Of a stretch of DNA of 64,000 nt, positions 42,992-53,834 are shown one piece after another. The position numbers and the translations under genes are program-made. Numbering within the stretch: position 1 is the first letter of the stretch; each line of letters opens with the position of its first letter. Below the pieces are notes generated by a model. It saw nothing but the letters and a program-made list of their open reading frames with translations, did no database searches and had not been told where the DNA came from. The stretch is from Petrolisthes cinctipes (taxonomy: Eukaryota; Arthropoda; Malacostraca; Decapoda; Porcellanidae), in contig JAWQEG010000727.1 in NCBI GenBank assembly GCA_033782935.1, positions 220,587 to 284,586 of the forward strand, read 5' to 3'.

Positions 42992-45900
42992 CGAGGTCGG
43001 ACGTGTGAAACGGCGCTCGTCTGGGCAGCCAGGGTCAGCTTGTTGACCCCTCACCCCTCATCTACCTTCATCTACCAAGTGCCGCACACTAAGAAGAATA
43101 CCAAGCAATCAAAATGAGGCCCAACAATCTGTCAACCAACCAACACAACGACTTGAAGATAATCCGTTACTCCCTGCCAGCACTATACTCTCTCAAACGA
43201 GGAGCTGGCTACCCACCACCTGCCGTAATAGGTCACCTGAAAGCTATTGGCCTATTTCACAATAGAAGTCGCAGACAGGGAAAAAACCGACAGAAAAAGA
43301 TTCGTGTAATTAGCAGTACAAAAAAGAGGAAAATGCCTAGTGTTGTGAAAGTGTTAGAAGTGATAGAAGTTCCCCGCCTGTGGTATGACCTCCCCTCTGT
43401 GTTCCTATCTAACGTGACCTCATTATGTAACAAATTCGACGAACTGGTGAATACAGTGAACACGATCAGAGCTGATGTAGTTTGTGTTACAGAAGCCTGG
43501 CAAGTTATACCAGAGTTGTGTGGCATTGTAAATTACGACCTATTCCACTGTCTTAGAACAGAAAAACGAGGAGGTGGACTTGTAATGTTTGCACACAACA
43601 AATACAAAGCCGAGCGCCTGAACGTTGAAACCCCCAGGGAACTTGAGGTCATGTGGGTAAGATTAACACCTCCATGTCACCCTCGCCACACTGCCTCCAT
43701 CATTTGTGGTTTGGTGTATCATCCCCCACGTGCACCCACCCATGCCCTGCTCGTCGACCACATCATCAACACCTGTGACACCCTACGAGCAAGATATCAA
43801 TCTTCCAAAATGGTTATATGTGGTGACTTCAACCAACTAGATACCAGAGAAATAGAAGATCAACTGAACATCACCCAGATTGTTAACTTTCCCACCCACG
43901 AACAAAACACCCTAGACCTCATCATCACTGACCTGACAGACCAGTACCTACCACCTCAACCACTTCCACCGGTGGGAAGAAGCAACCATCTCTCTGTGTT
44001 TTGGGCCCCTGCCACTACCACCTCCCACCACCAAGATAACCATACCACCAAGATATGTAGACCAACACCAGACTCTGCTATCAGACAGTTTGGACAGTGG
44101 CTGATACAGTACCCGTGGACTGAGGTACTAACTGTTAGTGACGTTGACAGGAAGTGGGATAATTATCAAACTACCATCACTCAGGCCTACTACCTATTCT
44201 TTCCTACTAAGGAGGTTAGGAATCACCCTGCTGACCTACCATGGATAACACCACGGATTAAGAGGCTGATGGAGCAGCGCAACAAGGCGTTCTACGATGA
44301 CAGGAGGAGGTATAACACGCTACGCAACAAGGTCATCAGAGAAATTAAAGCTGCCAAAAAGTTGTACTACCCAACAAAAATTCACCACCTGAAACAAACC
44401 AACATCAGTCAGTGGTACAACAAATTGAAGGACCTGTGTGGGATGGGGAAAAAGTCACCTTCTATTCCCTGTGTTGACGGACATACCAGCCAGGAAGCAG
44501 CTAATCTCATCAATGACCATTTCGCCAGGATCTGTCAAACCCTGCCCAGACTGGACTCAGCCCAATTACCAGCCTACCTACCCTCCATCCCTCCCCCACG
44601 CGTTAATGAGCACGAGGTCTACTATAAGCTCTTAAGCTTTAAGCTCAAACGCTCCACTACCCCTATTGACCTTCCCGTTAAATTGTACCGTGAGTTTGCT
44701 GTTGAGCTTGCAAAACCCCTTTGTTCAATAATTAATTCATCACTTAGTCAGAGTAAATGCCCACAGGATTGGAAGACAGCTTATGTTACTCCAATACCAA
44801 AAGTTTCAAAACCCCAGTCACTTGATCAATTAAGACCCATTGCAATAACCCCCCTCCCAAGCCTGTTATGTGAAAGCTTTGTGTTCGACTGGGTTTCAGC
44901 CAACATCTCAAATGTAATTGACCCCCAACAATTTGGAAATATGAAGTCATCATCAACCACCCATTGTCTCATAAGCCTGCTAGACTTTATATACAGTAAC
45001 CTAGAAAAAAGAAAGACCTCAGTTGCCCTTGCATTCATAGATTTCAGAAAGGCTTTTGATTTAGTAGACCATAACGTAATACTAAGGAAAGCTCTTGACA
45101 TCGGAGTGGAGCCCAGTCTAGTGGCATGGCTGGCAAACTTCCTTTGTGACAGACGTCAGGCAGTGCGTCACCAGGGTGCAGTATCCGAACACCAACACCT
45201 CTCGTGTGGTGTGCCCCAGGGGACGAGGATGGGACCTTTGTGTTTCCTCATCCTAATCAATGACGCCTTAACCGATACAATCTTTCGCTGGAAATATGTG
45301 GATGATTCAACCGTTGGGACAGTCATTAACAACTTGTCTCCTGACTACCACCTCTTGCAACAACACCTGACCAACCTCCAAACGTGGACCAACAACAACA
45401 ACGTCTCCATCAACCACGGCAAGACAGTAGTGATGCAATTTCACACGGCTACCACACCACCACCACCACCAGTGATAACACTAGGACAGCACCAAGTACA
45501 AGTAGTGGACACCACCAAGTTATTAGGTGTCATGCTGGATGAAAAACTGAACTGGAAATGTCACATCAGCACCATCATCCAGTCAGCAACATACCGCCTG
45601 TATCTACTAAGGCGGCTGAAGTCCCTAGGCACACCACAAAAGGAGTTAGTAGCAATCTACAACACCTTCATCATCCCCAAGCTGACGTACGCCTCCCCCG
45701 CCTGGTCTTCATCCATCAACCAAACACAGAGGCAGCAGCTGGAGAGGGTACAAAAGAGGGCATGTCGAGTCATTCTGGGAACGGCATACTACACTTACCA
45801 ACAAGCCCTGGATACCCTCAGATTACCACCTCTTGTCACCAGACACCAGCAGCTCCTCTGGGACTTTAGCAAACAGTTGCTAATCCACCCACGCCATAGA

Positions 45901-46290
45901 GACCTCCTCCCACCCACCATTCCCAAACCCCGCCACGTCCGTCACTATAACTTACTTAAACCCATCAGAGCTAGGACAGATAGATATAAAAATAGCCCAA
46001 TCCCCACAATAGTCTCCTTGATAAACCAAAGGCACATTTAAATTTAAATATATGTACTATATATAATATATGTCCATGTGTGAGTGAATATGCGTGATTG
46101 TAAATTGTGTACGTCTGTGTGTGAATGAATATTATGTGTGTATATGTGAGAATGTATTTGTGTATGTATGTTCATTCATCTATATGTACCTATAAGTATC
46201 ACCCATTTCCATTACCATTTTATAATGTATATTTTCAGCCCTTGGCTGCATGTATCAAATAAACCTATTATTATTATTATTATTATTATT
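42992..46290 (+). mobile_element. LINE-A (CR1/L2-like), apparently full length
   Basis: Starts ccgaggtcggacgtgtg in the CA-rich minisatellite, carries a single long ORF, and ends in cccttggctgcatgta, aataaa and an ATT tail (46266-46290). The minisatellite resumes immediately after. The right arm has the minisatellite without the element, so it inserted after the duplication. The host array makes the target duplication ambiguous (a few bases of acacac). Confidence 0.92.
43114..46041 (+). CDS. LINE-A ORF2-type protein: endonuclease plus reverse transcriptase (975 aa)
   Basis: Intact frame. A basic N-terminus (RQGKNRQKKIRVISSTKKRK) is followed by an APE endonuclease from about residue 95 to 310: FLSNVTSLCNKFDEL, VVCVTEAWQ, GLVYHPPRAP, MVICGDFNQLD, TLDLIITDLTD, and GRSNHLSVFW. 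The last box has SNH (residues 290-292) where SDH is usual. The RT spans about 480-800: LRPIAITPLPSLLCE, FIDFRKAFDLVDH, CGVPQGTRMGPLCF and the catalytic KYVDD (728-731). The protein would nick DNA and copy LINE RNA at the break. The start at 43114 is the first ATG of the open frame, about 120 bp into the element; no separate ORF1 precedes it. Confidence 0.93.
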   Translation: MRPNNLSTNQHNDLKIIRYSLPALYSLKRGAGYPPPAVIGHLKAIGLFHNRSRRQGKNRQKKIRVISSTKKRKMPSVVKVLEVIEVPRLWYDLPSVFLSNVTSLCNKFDELVNTVNTIRADVVCVTEAWQVIPELCGIVNYDLFHCLRTEKRGGGLVMFAHNKYKAERLNVETPRELEVMWVRLTPPCHPRHTASIICGLVYHPPRAPTHALLVDHIINTCDTLRARYQSSKMVICGDFNQLDTREIEDQLNITQIVNFPTHEQNTLDLIITDLTDQYLPPQPLPPVGRSNHLSVFWAPATTTSHHQDNHTTKICRPTPDSAIRQFGQWLIQYPWTEVLTVSDVDRKWDNYQTTITQAYYLFFPTKEVRNHPADLPWITPRIKRLMEQRNKAFYDDRRRYNTLRNKVIREIKAAKKLYYPTKIHHLKQTNISQWYNKLKDLCGMGKKSPSIPCVDGHTSQEAANLINDHFARICQTLPRLDSAQLPAYLPSIPPPRVNEHEVYYKLLSFKLKRSTTPIDLPVKLYREFAVELAKPLCSIINSSLSQSKCPQDWKTAYVTPIPKVSKPQSLDQLRPIAITPLPSLLCESFVFDWVSANISNVIDPQQFGNMKSSSTTHCLISLLDFIYSNLEKRKTSVALAFIDFRKAFDLVDHNVILRKALDIGVEPSLVAWLANFLCDRRQAVRHQGAVSEHQHLSCGVPQGTRMGPLCFLILINDALTDTIFRWKYVDDSTVGTVINNLSPDYHLLQQHLTNLQTWTNNNNVSINHGKTVVMQFHTATTPPPPPVITLGQHQVQVVDTTKLLGVMLDEKLNWKCHISTIIQSATYRLYLLRRLKSLGTPQKELVAIYNTFIIPKLTYASPAWSSSINQTQRQQLERVQKRACRVILGTAYYTYQQALDTLRLPPLVTRHQQLLWDFSKQLLIHPRHRDLLPPTIPKPRHVRHYNLLKPIRARTDRYKNSPIPTIVSLINQRHI

Positions 46291-46530
46291 ACACACTATC
46301 ACAAGGCCACACACACATTAACACACATACAGTATATAAACCCAATATCTTTCATGTATGTTTATCTTTTCTTGTAACACTACAGGAATATATTTTATTT
46401 GTATATGTGACATGTATTATTTTATTGCATTATATTTTGTCTAATATTAAAAATATACAGTATATATTAGATATATTGGGTACATCCTGTGATTAGTCCT
46501 GCAGGCAGTCGTAGGTTATATACTGTGGGG

Positions 46531-46647
46531 TGGAGGGTAGGGTGTGTGAGGGGAAGGAGAGAGGAAGGATGGAGGGTAGGGTGTGTGAGGGGAAGGAGAG
46601 AGGAAGGATGGAGGGTAGGGTGTGTGAGGGGAAGGAGAGAGGAAGGA
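46531..46647 (+). repeat. 39-bp tandem repeat, 3 copies
   Basis: Units start at 46531, 46570 and 46609 with tggagggtagggtgtgtgag. It corresponds to the longer GT/GGA array at 18310-18900. Confidence 0.92.
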
Positions 46648-47236
46648 TGGAGGGTTGGGAGGGAACGATGACGTAAGGGTTAGAAGAAGGAAGAGTAGGA
46701 ATGAAGGAAAGGGAGGAAATTGTAGGAAGGGATAGGAGAAAAAGGTTAATGGGAAGGAAGTGAGGATTGGGGATAGTACAGGAGAGGAAGGGAGAGAATA
46801 TGAAGCTGTAAAGAAAGGGAGGAGTGAAGGGGAAGGGGAGGGAAGGGAAGGGTAGGTAGGGTAAAGGAAGGGGAGGGAGAGGAACGAATAGGAGAATGTA
46901 AAGGCATTAATTTTATATTTGTCATCTTGGTTAGTGGGAAGGGTAACACATTGAAGATATTAAAACTAGAGTCACAACAGTCACTTATCGTTCATCATTA
47001 TTTGTCTCTCATACAACCTCTTTTCTCTGCCTAATATGTTACCAAGTCAATGTATTTACTTATACATTACACATATAGTATATTGGTTTTCTTGGTGTGT
47101 TTTGTGTTGTCCATGTTGGTGTTCCTTCATTACTATTGTGTCACCCTCCTGTCCTCTACAACACACACAGGACTACTGTGTAAACTGTGGATAACAAAGG
47201 TTAGTATACACACAACCACTATGTTGTTAATTAAGA

Positions 47237-47242
<6 letters not shown>

Positions 47243-47299
<57 letters not shown>
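47243..47299. repeat. (GA)n microsatellite
   Basis: Counterpart of the CT run at 61779-61845 in the right arm. Confidence 0.97.
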
Positions 47300-47301
<2 letters not shown>

Positions 47302-47439
47302 ACTATGACACTTACCTAGAGAAAGATTTTTAGGTTTCAGTTCGTGAGCGTCATAATTACACTGTTAACATTCGATGGAAAAAATGTAGATGAAAGAAAA
47401 TTGGAGTTTGTATTTTTATGACATGTTCTAGATGACTAT

Positions 47440-49215
47440 AAGATATATTAATCTCAGAGTACAGACTTTAATGAATTAAATACTAGCAACCTCCAGTTAC
47501 AGCTTTCATTAAAGTAAGTTGTAGACATTCCAACCAGTGGCAATGTAGTAATTATTTCCCACAGAGCAGCGTTAACGACATAATATCAGGAATTATCGTT
47601 GTTCTTTAACATTTATATTGCCAGTAATTCCAGCCATCAAAAAAGATTCTCGAAATTAATTATATAATTATAATACCAAAATTTCGAGCCATCTAAAAAG
47701 ATACTCGAACTAGATAAAGAAACAATCGCATAACATCACAAATCCAAGAAATCAATCGAATATCTCGATAAAATATTTCTCGGTTGTGAAGCACTAGATC
47801 ATAAATTACCAGGTTTAGTCTGGAAGCCGGAAAGTTAGTACTTACGGAGGCAGTGAAGAGAACACACCATACAGAGTGGATTATACAGGTGGGGAGAAGT
47901 GTTAGAGGGAATTCTCATATACGTGCAATACAAAAAGTCGTCTGGACATCTAGCTGCAACTCCAATACAACTTAATTTAACTAAGCAATATATCGTTCAC
48001 TTCTCATGATAAGTATCTGATTATATACCAGCTGGCCAGTTAGGTAGGATAAGGATCGATTTAGAGATAACGTTACGACACAGGAACAATACAAAGAATA
48101 AAGGAAGTTTCATATCCATTCGTAACGTAAATTTACAACATATGATATATTGTTTTTTTCATACTTATTTTTTACCTCTGGACTGTAGGGTGTCAGTAGC
48201 CCGTGAATCTTGCGAGGCCCCGAGATTATTGGGTGTTGCACTAGATGGGACAGTGAAGCTTCTTGGTGATGTTGGTACCGTAGCTTCTCTTCTGCCCCAC
48301 TAGATGACGACACCTTATTTATACACGTCAATATCACTATCACTATATATAATTATAAATCATGCTACAATGAGCGACATACTAAAATAATTAAGATTAA
48401 TTTGTTTAGTGAAGGAGTTAACTTCGAACTCGTAAGTAAATATACGAAAGCCCGTGTGAAAGTTTTGTGTGAAAGCTGTTGTTAATCGAGGTCGGCTAGG
48501 GCGGTCGTGACAAGTAAATTTCATAACGGGCAACATTACCTTAGACCTAGTGTTGACTGACATTTTGGTAACCAGCTTTACCCTGCCCCCCCAACCCTTT
48601 CCTTCCCTGGGACGCAGCACACATTGTTCTGTTCTGTATTTACCTGCACCCACCACTATACTCCACCAAGCCCCTGTCATTATGACCACACCTGACTCAG
48701 CCTAAAGGTCAGTGAATCACCTGGTACCCCTGGACTGAAGTCATCACTGAGACAGACTTATACACCAAGTGGAATAATATTGTTATCACCTCTACTCTAC
48801 ACACCTGACACAGCCTTAAGGTCAGTGGATCACCTGCTACACCTGGACTGAGGTCAAGACAGACTTATACACCAAGTGGAATAATTTTGTTATCACGTCG
48901 ACTCTACACAAACATAAACAGGTTCAAACGGCTCAGAAATAAAGTAATCTGAGAAATTGCCAAGGCAAAGAAAAACCACTACCCAAGTAAAATTTACAGT
49001 TTAAAACAAACAAATAATTTTCAATGGTTTTTCAAAATAAAACATCTGTGTGGACTATCAAATAATTTCTCCACCATCCCCTGTGTCTCCCATCTCTCTC
49101 ACTCTGAATCCAGAGACAAAATGAACCATCACTTCTCCACCATCTGTCAGACCCTCCCTTCGCTTGACTACACGAAGCTACCCGTCTATCTACCTTCTCC
49201 ATCCTTACCTCACTC
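47440..49215 (+). pseudogene. Old LINE-A relative (LINE-A2), interrupted
   Basis: 47468-47550 reads FNELNTSNLQLQLSL and VVDIPTSGN, like the GDFN region of the LINE-A endonuclease. 48540-48640 reads LVLTDILVTSFTLPPQPFPS and GRSTHCSV, the next endonuclease part. 48930-49215 gives AKAKKNHYPSKIYSLKQTNN and HFSTICQTLPSLDYTKLP. About 980 bp (47555-48530) of unrelated AT-rich sequence splits the endonuclease. Stops abound. It is inside both arms of the duplication. Confidence 0.7.
47555..48530 (+). other. Unidentified insertion within LINE-A2
   Basis: AT-rich stretch without a gene, present in both arms (complement about 60360-61310), so it predates the duplication. Two copies of aattcgag/ctcgaa-type motifs with ttttagatgg occur near 47640 and 47690. 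No terminal repeats were resolved. Confidence 0.4.
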
Positions 49216-49550
49216 TTGTGCACTTTGAAGAGTTTGTTTGCTTTCCCGTCAAAGCCTTGTCTGGCCTGATGGAGAGCAGTTTATCGGATGTAGCTTCCTG
49301 TCTGGAGGCAAACTCAGACATATCAGAAGACAACGAGTTTTTACAATAGGATAAATGGCCGCCTTGGCAGCCCTTACCCAATATCCCCCTCTTTTCAATC
49401 ATTCCTCAACATGGGTTACAGATATCCATCTCATCCACCTCTACTAAGCAATGTGTGGAGGCCTCTTCTGACTGCTGGGAATCTGCTAATGTGAATTGTT
49501 TGCCTCTCACTGCCAAGACCGTCAAGAATACTTCGGCTGTGCATGACGTA

Positions 49551-49713
49551 CAGTCGGCGGCAAAAGTCCTGTCGCCTCACTTGCTTCACCGAGGCACGCG
49601 ATGTTCATAGACTCGAGTTTATTAGGTGTAGAAAACGTGCGTATTTATCGAGTCCATGAACACTGTGTGTCTCGGTGAAGCAAGAGAGGCGACAGGACTT
49701 TTGCCGCCGACTG
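49551..49713. mobile_element. Tc1/mariner-like MITE, left copy (163 bp)
   Basis: Begins cagtcggcggcaaaagtcct and ends with the complement (gacttttgccgccgactg); TA lies on both sides. Short length, TIRs of about 28 bp and TA target are typical of mariner-type MITEs. Confidence 0.85.
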
Positions 49714-49716
49714 TAC

Positions 49717-50402
49717 AATCGCAGACCATGAAAATTCTATCCCCTCTGCAGACCCTGAGATGAGGCCTGGGCTCTTTCTGGATGACGGTTCAGCCAAACT
49801 ATCACGGGCAACACACGCACGAACATACTCCACGAACCCTCTAGGGAAATAACAAACAGCGGAATTAGTAATGAAGCAAAACAGTTACTATTCAGATTAC
49901 GTAGTTCCTTTGATCTATATACGCTTTTTTTTTTTTATCTAATACAAAGGGAATGAAGTAAAGAATACGTCTTACAATTTACAAATCGGCGTCTGGAGTG
50001 TGGGGAAACTTTTCTTTGATTCCTGACTACACCTCTGCGGTTCACCTCCATTTTGTAAATAAAGCAGCAGCTCAGATGATTCGTATTTTTAGTTTGATTT
50101 CCTGAAACATTTATCTTGTCACGTATTGGTTACATATTTATACGATTTATGTAATAATTTGAGTATATTGGTATGTAATAGTAAGGTTTATGAAGCAAAG
50201 GATTTGGCCTATCTCGATAAAAATGTGATAAATGTGACAAGACCCTCTGGTTATGAAGTCATAGCCTAGGCCCTAGAGGGTTCGTGAAGTATGTTCGTGC
50301 GTGTGTTGCCCGTGATAGTTTGGCTGAGCCGTCATCCAGAAAGAGCCCAGGCCTCGTCTCAGGGTCTGCAGAGGGAGTAGACTTTTCATGGTCTGCGATT
50401 GT
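49717..50402. mobile_element. Foldback element with arms of about 130 bp
   Basis: 49717-49846 starting caatcgcagaccatgaaaa is the near-perfect inverse of 50278-50402. Inside, ccctctaggg near 49841 and ccctagaggg near 50270 form the inner edge of the arms. The centre (49850-50270) is AT-rich without a gene. Confidence 0.78.
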
Positions 50403-50489
50403 GTACCTACCATTTACGTAACATTAACTCCAATGTGCGATGATTCTTACCTGTTTATGACCTCTCAATAATATTTTGATGTAAAAATA

Positions 50490-50651
50490 CAGTCGGCGGC
50501 AAAAGTCCTGTCGCCTCACTTGCTTCACCGAGGCACGCGATGTTCATAGACTCGAGTTTATTAGGTGTAGAAAACGTGCGTATTATCGAGTCCATAAACA
50601 CTGCATGTCTCTGTGAAGCAGGTAAGGCGACAGGACTTCTGCCGCCGACTG
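50490..50651. mobile_element. Tc1/mariner-like MITE, right copy (162 bp)
   Basis: Near-identical to 49551-49713 in the same orientation, with small differences (gcatgtct for gtgtgtct, ggtaaggc for agagaggc). TA on both sides (50488-50489 and 50652-50653). Confidence 0.85.
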
Positions 50652-51010
50652 TACTTGACTCTCAGTCTTCTTTGCCTTGCTCTGGTGCTTCGACCCCTAC
50701 CCACTCCTGGTCCTCGTCTCATTCTCCTGCGTTTGCCCTGGGTGACACATGAGTCAAGCTCTCCTTTTCTATGGACATGAAGCTGCAGTGGTTGTTTGTC
50801 GTTAACGAGGCCCTCCAACTGCATCATGAACTGGCTGAAGTAAAGATGTCTGCAATCACATCCCGGTTCATCTACATCTCCAGAAAGTGTCAGGTCATTA
50901 TCAAGAGAGTCAAGTATGGTGAATATTTTTGTCTCTCCCTCACATTCCTCAGGGTTAGCCTGAGAGTCCTCGTGTGGTTGCATAGTCCCCAAGAAGATTT
51001 AATGTTCCCC

Positions 51011-51540
51011 AGCTCCATAGTCCCCATGCAGACTCTTAAGAACCCCAGCTACATAGTACCCATGCAGACTCTTAAGAACCCCAGCTACATAGTACCCATG
51101 CAGACTCTTAAGAACCCCAGTTACATAGTACCCACACAGACTCTTAAGAACCCCAGCTACATAGTACCCATGCAGACTCTTAAGAACCCCAGCTACATAG
51201 TACCCACGCAGACTCTTAAGAACCCCAGCTACATAGTACCCATGCAGACTCTTAAGAACCCCAGCTACATAGTACCCATGCAGACTCTTAAGGACCCCAG
51301 CTACATAGTACCCATGCAGACTCTTAAGAACCCCAGCTACATAGTACCCATGCAGACTCTTAAGAACCCCAGCTACATAGTACCCACGCAGACTCTTAAG
51401 AACCCCAGCTACATAGTACCCATGCAGACTCTTAAGAACCCCAGCTACATAGTACCCACGCAGACTCTTAAGAACCCCAGCTACATAGTACCCATGCAGA
51501 CTCTTAAGAACCCCAGCTACATAGTACCAAAGCAGACTAA
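51011..51540 (+). repeat. 36-bp minisatellite, 14 units plus a degenerate one
   Basis: Units encode 12 residues, PMQTLKNPSYIV. The third-codon Met/Thr variants run MMMTMTM MMMTMTM, so a 7-unit (252-bp) block occurs twice. It is open on both strands because 36 is divisible by 3; neither frame is thought to be a real gene. The right arm has the array with about 5 units of 35 bp (58797-58975). Confidence 0.93.
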
Positions 51541-53055
51541 AAGTACCCAAGCTACATCTTCACCTGGTTTCCTGTTGATGTTGACCAGAGTCTTGCCGAG
51601 GGACACCCTGGTGTGTACGCTGCCTTTCGTTTCCTCAAGGATCTTCTTCAGATTTTCCGATATTTTTAAGGGGCCGTCGTTTCCTGTTTTGGGCATCCTG
51701 TTCTATCATTATCTTGTCTTGCTGGTCCCTCGCAATTCTGTTCTTCCATCTAAGCTTCGGTCTTCCTCTACCTCCTCTTTCCTCCACTTCTATATTCATG
51801 ATTCTTCTTCACACTTGGTTCTCTTCCGTACACATACAATGTCCATACCACTGTAGTATTCTTTGCTGTACCATCTTCGATACTTCCATCATCTTGGTCA
51901 TTTCGCTAATATGTTCATTCCGGATACTATCTCTTCTTGTGACTCAATATATCCACCTCAGCATTCACATTTCCGCAATTTCCAGTTTCTGTTCTTGAGC
52001 TTTCATTATATTATAAAGCTTCCATTTAATCTTTGCACTAATTCTCTTGTCACATAGAACTCCGGTTGACTTTCTCCAGTTAATTCAAGCTTACTGTATT
52101 CTCTGGCTACTTTCAGCCTCAATATCTTTGAAACTTCTGATCCCATGTATTTGAAATTCTGCACCTTCTTGATATTTTTGCATCCATTCTGTCTTATCCC
52201 TGCCCTGCCTCCCATCACCTCTCACCCATCAATAATCCATCATAAGTTCTGCTTAAGCTTCATGCCTCTATCCTCCAGGGCTTGACACCTTTCCAGTTTT
52301 TGTTCCTCTCCATCCTTGCTCAAGTCAACCAATACAATGTCATCCAAGAATAAAGCACTACATGTAACCTCCTCTCTAACATCTGCAGTCATCTCATCCA
52401 TCACAAGATCGGAAATGTAAGGGCTGAGAACCGACACTCTTCCATCATTCTAACAACACTTCTTACTCGAGCCGTTGTTCCTGCATACATACTGTATCTT
52501 GCTGAGCAATTACATACATCTTAGGAACTTCTTTCACCTTCATACATCTCCAAACTTCCTGCTTTGAAACCCAATCATACACTTTCTCCAGATCAATGAA
52601 CACCAAGTGTAGCTCTTTCTGATTTCTTCTGAACTTCTCTGTTGGCTGTCTCAAAGAAAATATTGCATCCACTGTCCCTTTTCCGGTATAAACCCGAACT
52701 GTTCTTCTCTTACACAAGTTTCTCTCCATATTCTCTCTTCTATCTAATACAGAACTCATGCATCGATTTCCATCATCTAAAACATAGGTTTTATGCCTCT
52801 GTAATTACTACAGTCCTGGATGTCTCCTTTCTCTTTATAAATCAGTACCAGTACATTGTAGCCAGCCAATCTCATAATATATTCACTCCTTTTCTCCCTA
52901 AACATTTCCACTCTTTGACTGGTAATACCATCAGGACCAACTGTCTTTCCTTCTTTCATTTTTAGTAACGCTATTTGTAGTTCCTCTCCATTAATATCTT
53001 GTACTTCTCTTACATGCTGATTTCCATCTTCTATAGTTTTCCTCATTCAATAATT

Positions 53056-53226
53056 CCCTGGTGATGTGGGCAAAACTTTAAGGGTTTTGGCGCCCCTTCG
53101 GCCTCAGCCACAAGCTTTTAGTTCTTCAACTGTCCCTCTTTCCTTTCTATCTCCTACCTGCTTGCTGTCTCCACTCTCCATCACCTTTTTCTTGCGCTAT
53201 ATGACCTCGCTGTTGCGGAGCCTAAT

Positions 53227-53257
<31 letters not shown>
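53056..53257 (+). mobile_element. SINE-like element with 11-bp target duplication
   Basis: The 11-mer attcaataatt flanks it at 53045-53055 and 53258-53268. It ends in (ATCA)n after gcggagcctaat. The right arm shows the empty site (complement near 57758-57775) with one copy of the 11-mer. A related copy with the same type of tail is at 54818-55020. It could be a SINE or a 5'-truncated LINE tail. Confidence 0.78.
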
Positions 53258-53260
<3 letters not shown>

Positions 53261-53834
53261 CAATAATTTCTCAAAATACACCATGTATTTACACCATCCT
53301 TATCTGTCAACACTCTCCCTCCTCATCCTTGATCTACTTGATGTGTGTTAGATCTTTGGTGGCTTTGTTTCTGTTCTTCGCTATCCTATACATATTCTTC
53401 TTTCCCTCTGTCGCCTCTAGCTACTCATAGAAATCATTCGTTGCTGTCGCCTTACCCTGTGCTACTGCTCCTTTGTATTCTATACATGCCACTTTCCAAG
53501 CCTCTCTAATCTCTTTCGAAACATTTGTGTCATAGGCTCTCTTTGCTTTTTCTGTTTACTGATTTTCTCCAGTGTATTCTGGTTTACCACCAAGTTTCTT
53601 TATTATTTTGTTGTTCTTTGCCAAATGTTTTACTGACAACTTCTTCCTCTTTTCAAATCACATTAATATTATCTTTCCACCAGGTGTTCGTATTTTATTC
53701 TGGTTTGATGTTACACAGAAATGCTTCATTAAAGTCTGCCTCAGTTCTTGATGTTTCATTCTACACCCTTTTATCTTTGGTTCTCCCTTCGAAGTTCAAA
53801 TTCCTGCAGTAATATAATCTGATACCACTAAACA

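Larger units (their letters stand above)
49551..50651. mobile_element. Composite TA-flanked element bounded by direct MITE copies
   Basis: TA at 49549-49550 and 50652-50653 flank the block. The right arm has the uninterrupted site (gtcaagtacgtcatgc at 59309-59324), containing a single TA. The whole 1101 bp therefore counts as one net insertion. It consists of a 163-bp MITE, a 686-bp foldback element, an 83-bp spacer and a second 162-bp MITE in the same orientation. It has no transposase. Confidence 0.8.
49216..51010 (+). pseudogene. LINE-B ORF1 fragment, split by TA-flanked element
   Basis: FPVKALSGLMESSLSDVASCLEA and SEDNEFLQ match the start of LINE-B ORF1 at 34480-34560. After the insertion (49551-50651) it resumes with LDSQSSLPCSGASTPTHSW, then ALQLHHELAEVKMSAITSRF. 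The fusion point with LINE-A2 at 49215 is shared by both arms, so this chimera predates the duplication. Confidence 0.7.
42428..53823 (+). repeat. Left arm of a large inverted duplication
   Basis: Collinear with the reverse complement of 57213-63603. Anchors: 42449-42660 with 63330-63537; 42690-42890 with 63105-63310; 46330-47240 with 61850-62700; 47300-48700 with 60200-61770; 49032-49402 with 59458-59820; 50655-51000 with 58967-59300; 51540-53823 with 57213-58795. Left-only insertions are LINE-A (42992-46290), a 1.1-kb TA-flanked element (49551-50651), a SINE-like element (53056-53257) and an expanded 36-bp array. Shared length is about 6.4 kb. Confidence 0.85.

Noticed and set aside
50771..51856. 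361-codon frame as a repetitive protein gene
   Set aside because: It is a LINE-B ORF1 remnant running into a 36-bp array that is open on both strands because the unit is a multiple of 3. The right arm shows a 35-bp unit, which would break the frame.
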